A stretch of 8,146 bases of DNA from positions 2,385 to 10,530 of the forward strand of contig DBNL01000085.1 in the NCBI GenBank assembly GCA_002299785.1, read 5' to 3'. This DNA comes from Verrucomicrobia bacterium UBA673. GTDB taxonomy: Bacteria; Verrucomicrobiota; Verrucomicrobiia; Limisphaerales; UBA1096. Shown here piece after piece: positions 7,301 to 8,146 of the stretch (position 1 is its first letter; each line of letters opens with the position of its first letter). The notes under the pieces were generated by a model. The model did not search any database. It was not told the origin of the DNA and was given only the letters and a program-made list of their open reading frames with translations. A program made the translations under genes and the position numbers.

Positions 7301-7827
7301 TGTCGACCATTGGCCAAATCGGTTGTCATCAAGATGTCCGCGTTCTTTACAACGATGGTTCCTATGTCGATACGAGTGGTACCATCGGCGGATGGGTCTA
7401 ACGGAGGTTCGTTAAGTTTACTTAAAATAGAATCGATTGATGTGGAGCCGTCAACTGACTTGGCTAGACGCAGGGTGGGTTGATCAAGTTCCACCGAGCC
7501 AAGCTTTATCGTGCCACCGAGGATGGTGAACAAGTCATACTCGATATGAAGCTCTCCAGCGGTGAGTAGTGGCTCCGTTTGGCCGTCTACCAAAAACTTG
7601 AATCGGCCCAATCGGAGACTCGACAACGGGCTCCAACTGGCAGTCCCAGCGCTCAACTCGCCATTAAACGCCGCCCCTAACCTGGGTAATACGAAAAGCT
7701 TCAGAAAAAAACCACTTGAAACAAACAGCCAGGTGGCTACCAATAAACCGGTCAGACCCAATAAAATTCGGTGCCATTTATGTAATCTTTGCTTTTTTAT
7801 GCCTCCTTTCATCATCGGATTCATCAA
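4312..7827 (-). CDS. AsmA/TamB-like inner-membrane-anchored periplasmic protein
   Basis: This very large protein (1171 codons) has a basic N-terminus (residues 7-20, rich in K, R and H), one hydrophobic helix at about residues 21-42 that would act as a signal anchor, then more than 1000 residues of alternating beta-strand-like sequence with recurrent 'GKLTG'-type turns. The C-terminal part (about 900-1070) resembles the AsmA C-terminal domain, and the last ~100 residues are Gly/Lys/Asp-rich and probably disordered. Its size is near that of TamB and YhdP rather than AsmA itself. Family members form long hydrophobic grooves thought to move phospholipids between inner and outer membranes. The role here is inferred from architecture. 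The frame opens with TTG (7827), followed immediately by ATG (7824); further ATGs lie at 7815 and 7812. The start is uncertain because AAGGAG (7850-7845) is 17-20 nt away. It is the first gene of the leftward cluster. Confidence 0.75.
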   Translation of the reverse strand: MMNPMMKGGIKKQRLHKWHRILLGLTGLLVATWLFVSSGFFLKLFVLPRLGAAFNGELSAGTASWSPLSSLRLGRFKFLVDGQTEPLLTAGELHIEYDLFTILGGTIKLGSVELDQPTLRLAKSVDGSTSIDSILSKLNEPPLDPSADGTTRIDIGTIVVKNADILMTTDLANGRQDKLQIRLANFSTGRLANGNPSKLNVSGAVTVSKPDSGKLTSNGSLSCTIQVGDELEIGHFGAALDLTQTTGTGFFEPLNNCILTANLDAALPEIRNLDLTVDRDEARIVEINVSGKLAPGTLESDLAIQAMFQSGEWSLPLPGLDLVQLQIATQASLDVQVKTTSNANNFEVNGKLTGADTSLLANRKPNAGLSKKEKTSGVNLELDFAVKADLNGQSATFDQLQFTAIKSGNESLSATINKPMTLGWGESVAEDIDSSLVLRIDEFKLAEWPSFVGQFAEAGIVNGKLNLNVANGGKSIEGQFNSNVSEITLTGADPKLAGTHLEIEAAGKLSDWEILSADKLYFTFGKGETTWATFDGLATGSSGQFTVKGRGELSLPVVANLAAVPGLIVKNGGMSYTATLNQVDDQLSIDTTANIIGFTGGYSSWHLADWDLALNSQVGIGDELVTLKETTLELTQQDKLQGKLEIAGTLPLGQAPAKVSVAATGVLADMLNALAKPWLDPIQVTLSQTETRATIDFNDEGSIAADFTGSLGQLMLVEANTPILSTPLTIGMSGETKLTGDLIELTKVNIALPESARAENQVTATGKIAAPAGRDIVSNLKLFSDGMDLTALNKLLPAVPVAESKQKTGSNFVADLAGLPELFTGMALDLQIELVKAFWEELTLTEAKILANATGTTIDLHNIEFELNGMPVSGKIRIDKSKPKPSYALEVEMKELPAQPLVDSFGPEVKGTLAGNITFLTKLNSSGGTEAEFWQNLNGYAELKFAKGDLRLFSDTTQMLLTPIAIMLRLPQLLSSPIDTMHARLKIAGRVIQIEKCEVRGNVFSATTRGKVPLEKIFADSQLNLPVEFSLKRDLADRAGLIPSGTPLSAKFVKLPDFITIRGTVGEPKTKTNKLAILGILGQSAVSLPGSVETQAGSILENAADILSGEFIGGSVKDALGNRGKDLFKDINRIVGGKDDKNHEKPVNPLLNFGPIFAPESSSNKKEKPKE
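5863..5876. repeat. 14-bp perfect palindrome CGCTTGGCCAAGCG, coding copy
   Basis: This copy is identical to the one at 7897-7910. It lies inside the AsmA-like gene, where it reads as Pro-Leu-Gly-Gln-Ala. It is in a different codon phase from the other six coding copies of the TTGGCCAA core, which read Leu-Ala-Lys or Leu-Ala-Asn. Confidence 0.6.
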
Positions 7828-7844
7828 CCTACATGCGAGTTTGG

Positions 7845-7850
7845 CTCCTT
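7845..7850 (-). promoter_or_regulatory. Shine-Dalgarno AAGGAG with unusual spacing
   Basis: On the minus strand AAGGAG is the best ribosome binding site upstream of the AsmA-like gene. It lies 10 nt before an ATG at 7834-7832 that is followed directly by TAG, and 17 or 20 nt before the in-frame TTG (7827) or ATG (7824). It also lies mostly in the loop of a potential TGGCT/AGCCA hairpin (7842-7857). The normal spacing to the start-stop codon pair, and the excessive spacing to the gene, make initiation here unclear. Confidence 0.5.
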
Positions 7851-7896
7851 AAAGCCACCCAAAATGCCGCACGTGCTCAATCTAGGATGATGGTGC

Positions 7897-7910
7897 CGCT
7901 TGGCCAAGCG
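7897..7910. repeat. 14-bp perfect palindrome CGCTTGGCCAAGCG, intergenic copy
   Basis: A perfect 14-bp palindrome lies in the divergent promoter region, 70 bp upstream of the AsmA-like start. The identical 14-mer recurs at 5863-5876 inside the AsmA-like gene, and its 8-bp core TTGGCCAA occurs eight times in the window. It could be an operator for a dimeric regulator or one copy of a genome-wide iterated palindrome; the sequence alone does not decide. Confidence 0.6.
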
Positions 7911-7951
7911 CGAAACTGAATGTGATTTTTTCACTGACAGATAGAGTAACT

Positions 7952-7978
7952 TTGGGCAAATTTTCCGGGTAATAATAA
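7952..7978 (+). promoter_or_regulatory. Weak candidate promoter for the rightward gene
   Basis: TTGGGC (7952-7957) and the AT-rich TAATAATAA stretch around 7970-7978 are the nearest thing to -35 and -10 boxes ahead of the rightward gene. The -35 match is poor, and the spacing is 13 to 15 bp depending on which -10 hexamer is chosen, shorter than the usual 17. The -10 area overlaps the inverted repeat at 7965-7988. Confidence 0.25.
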
Positions 7979-7988
7979 ATTTAACCGG
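7965..7988. repeat. Imperfect inverted repeat upstream of the rightward gene
   Basis: CCGGGTAA and TTAACCGG form arms that match at 7 of 8 positions around an 8-nt AT-rich centre (TAATAAAT). The repeat lies 25 bp upstream of the rightward start codon and covers the only AT-rich -10-like sequences in this area. It could be an operator or a 5' leader hairpin, and chance is possible. Confidence 0.35.
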
Positions 7989-8013
7989 CTACCCCGCCAA
8001 AATTCCTGTCGTC

Positions 8014-8146
8014 ATGAAAAAAATCATTGTTCCTGCCCTGATCAGCTTCACGCTCATTTCATCCGCAGAAGCTGCCGAGGACACCAAATCGCTGCAGTCA
8101 TTGCTACCGGCTGAAACCGTGTTGGTGATGGCCACCCCCAACTACG
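8014..8146 (+). CDS. Secreted or periplasmic protein, N-terminal fragment (runs off right edge)
   Basis: The ATG at 8014 opens a frame of 44 codons to the window edge. It encodes a clear signal peptide: Lys2-Lys3, a hydrophobic core at about residues 4-16, and an A-E-A cleavage motif at 18-20. The mature part begins with acidic and polar residues and then S-L-L-P-A-E-T-V-L-V. A similar 'LLPA-(D/E)-T-x-x-V' opening is familiar to me from large uncharacterised secreted proteins of Verrucomicrobiota and Planctomycetota, but this is weak evidence of family. No Shine-Dalgarno sequence precedes the ATG, so the start rests on the signal peptide. It is transcribed divergently from the AsmA-like gene. 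The function is unknown. Confidence 0.75.
   Translation, partial: MKKIIVPALISFTLISSAEAAEDTKSLQSLLPAETVLVMATPNY

Larger units (their letters stand above)
7828..8013. promoter_or_regulatory. Divergent intergenic region
   Basis: This 186-bp stretch separates the leftward AsmA-like gene from the rightward secreted-protein gene, so it must hold promoters for both. It contains four dyad elements: a 5-bp-stem hairpin at 7842-7857 that carries the leftward Shine-Dalgarno sequence, the palindrome GCACGTGC (7869-7876), the 14-bp palindrome at 7897-7910, and an imperfect inverted repeat at 7965-7988. I could not identify a convincing leftward promoter. The right half is AT-rich. No terminator is seen. 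Confidence 0.7.

Noticed and set aside
7802..7809. AAAGGAGG on the minus strand, a strong Shine-Dalgarno-like sequence just inside the AsmA-like gene.
   Set aside because: No ATG, GTG or TTG in frame follows at a usable distance before the membrane helix. It is explained by the Lys-Gly-Gly codons, although it might cause ribosome pausing.
1..8146. A search for CRISPR arrays, tRNA or rRNA genes, transposases, attachment sites and toxin-antitoxin pairs.
   Set aside because: No direct-repeat/spacer pattern, RNA-gene signature or mobile-element gene was found. Nearly all of the sequence is accounted for by housekeeping-type genes.

Overview
The window holds one compact, leftward-transcribed gene cluster that fills about 96% of the sequence, plus the first codons of a rightward gene at the right edge. 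In minus-strand transcription order the genes are: a 1171-codon AsmA/TamB-like membrane-anchored protein (7827-4312), an M20-family zinc dipeptidase (4294-2924), QueE, the radical-SAM 7-carboxy-7-deazaguanine synthase (2921-2193), a class-III PLP aminotransferase of unknown substrate (2189-888), RsmA/KsgA, the 16S rRNA adenine dimethyltransferase (891-52), and the first 19 codons of a probable NUDIX hydrolase running off the left edge (59-1). Gaps are 17, 2 and 3 nt, followed by overlaps of 4 and 8 nt. The five downstream genes are therefore almost certainly cotranscribed and partly translationally coupled. I see no terminator between any of them.

The only real non-coding stretch is the 186-bp divergent region 7828-8013. 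It separates the AsmA-like gene from a rightward gene for a secreted protein of which only 44 codons are present (8014-8146). The region carries several short dyad symmetries and a Shine-Dalgarno sequence that sits oddly far from the AsmA-like start. There are no RNA genes, CRISPR arrays, insertion sequences, attachment sites or origins, and no gene-free stretch longer than 300 bases.

Organism: a Gram-negative bacterium is implied by the AsmA-like envelope protein. The NUDIX-type N-terminus, the short 'LLPAET' secreted protein and the mid-range GC resemble what I know of Verrucomicrobiota and relatives (PVC group). This is an inference from family resemblance, not a demonstrated placement. 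Functionally the cluster is mostly housekeeping: envelope lipid handling (AsmA-like), peptide or amino-acid turnover (M20, aminotransferase), tRNA modification (QueE), ribosome maturation (RsmA) and possibly nucleotide-type substrate hydrolysis (NUDIX).

I did not find a clearly new defence, mobile or biosynthetic system. The strongest unexplained signal is the palindrome TTGGCCAA. It occurs eight times in 8.1 kb, against about 0.12 expected by simple base counting. Two copies are extended to an identical perfect 14-bp palindrome, and one of these lies in the intergenic promoter region.
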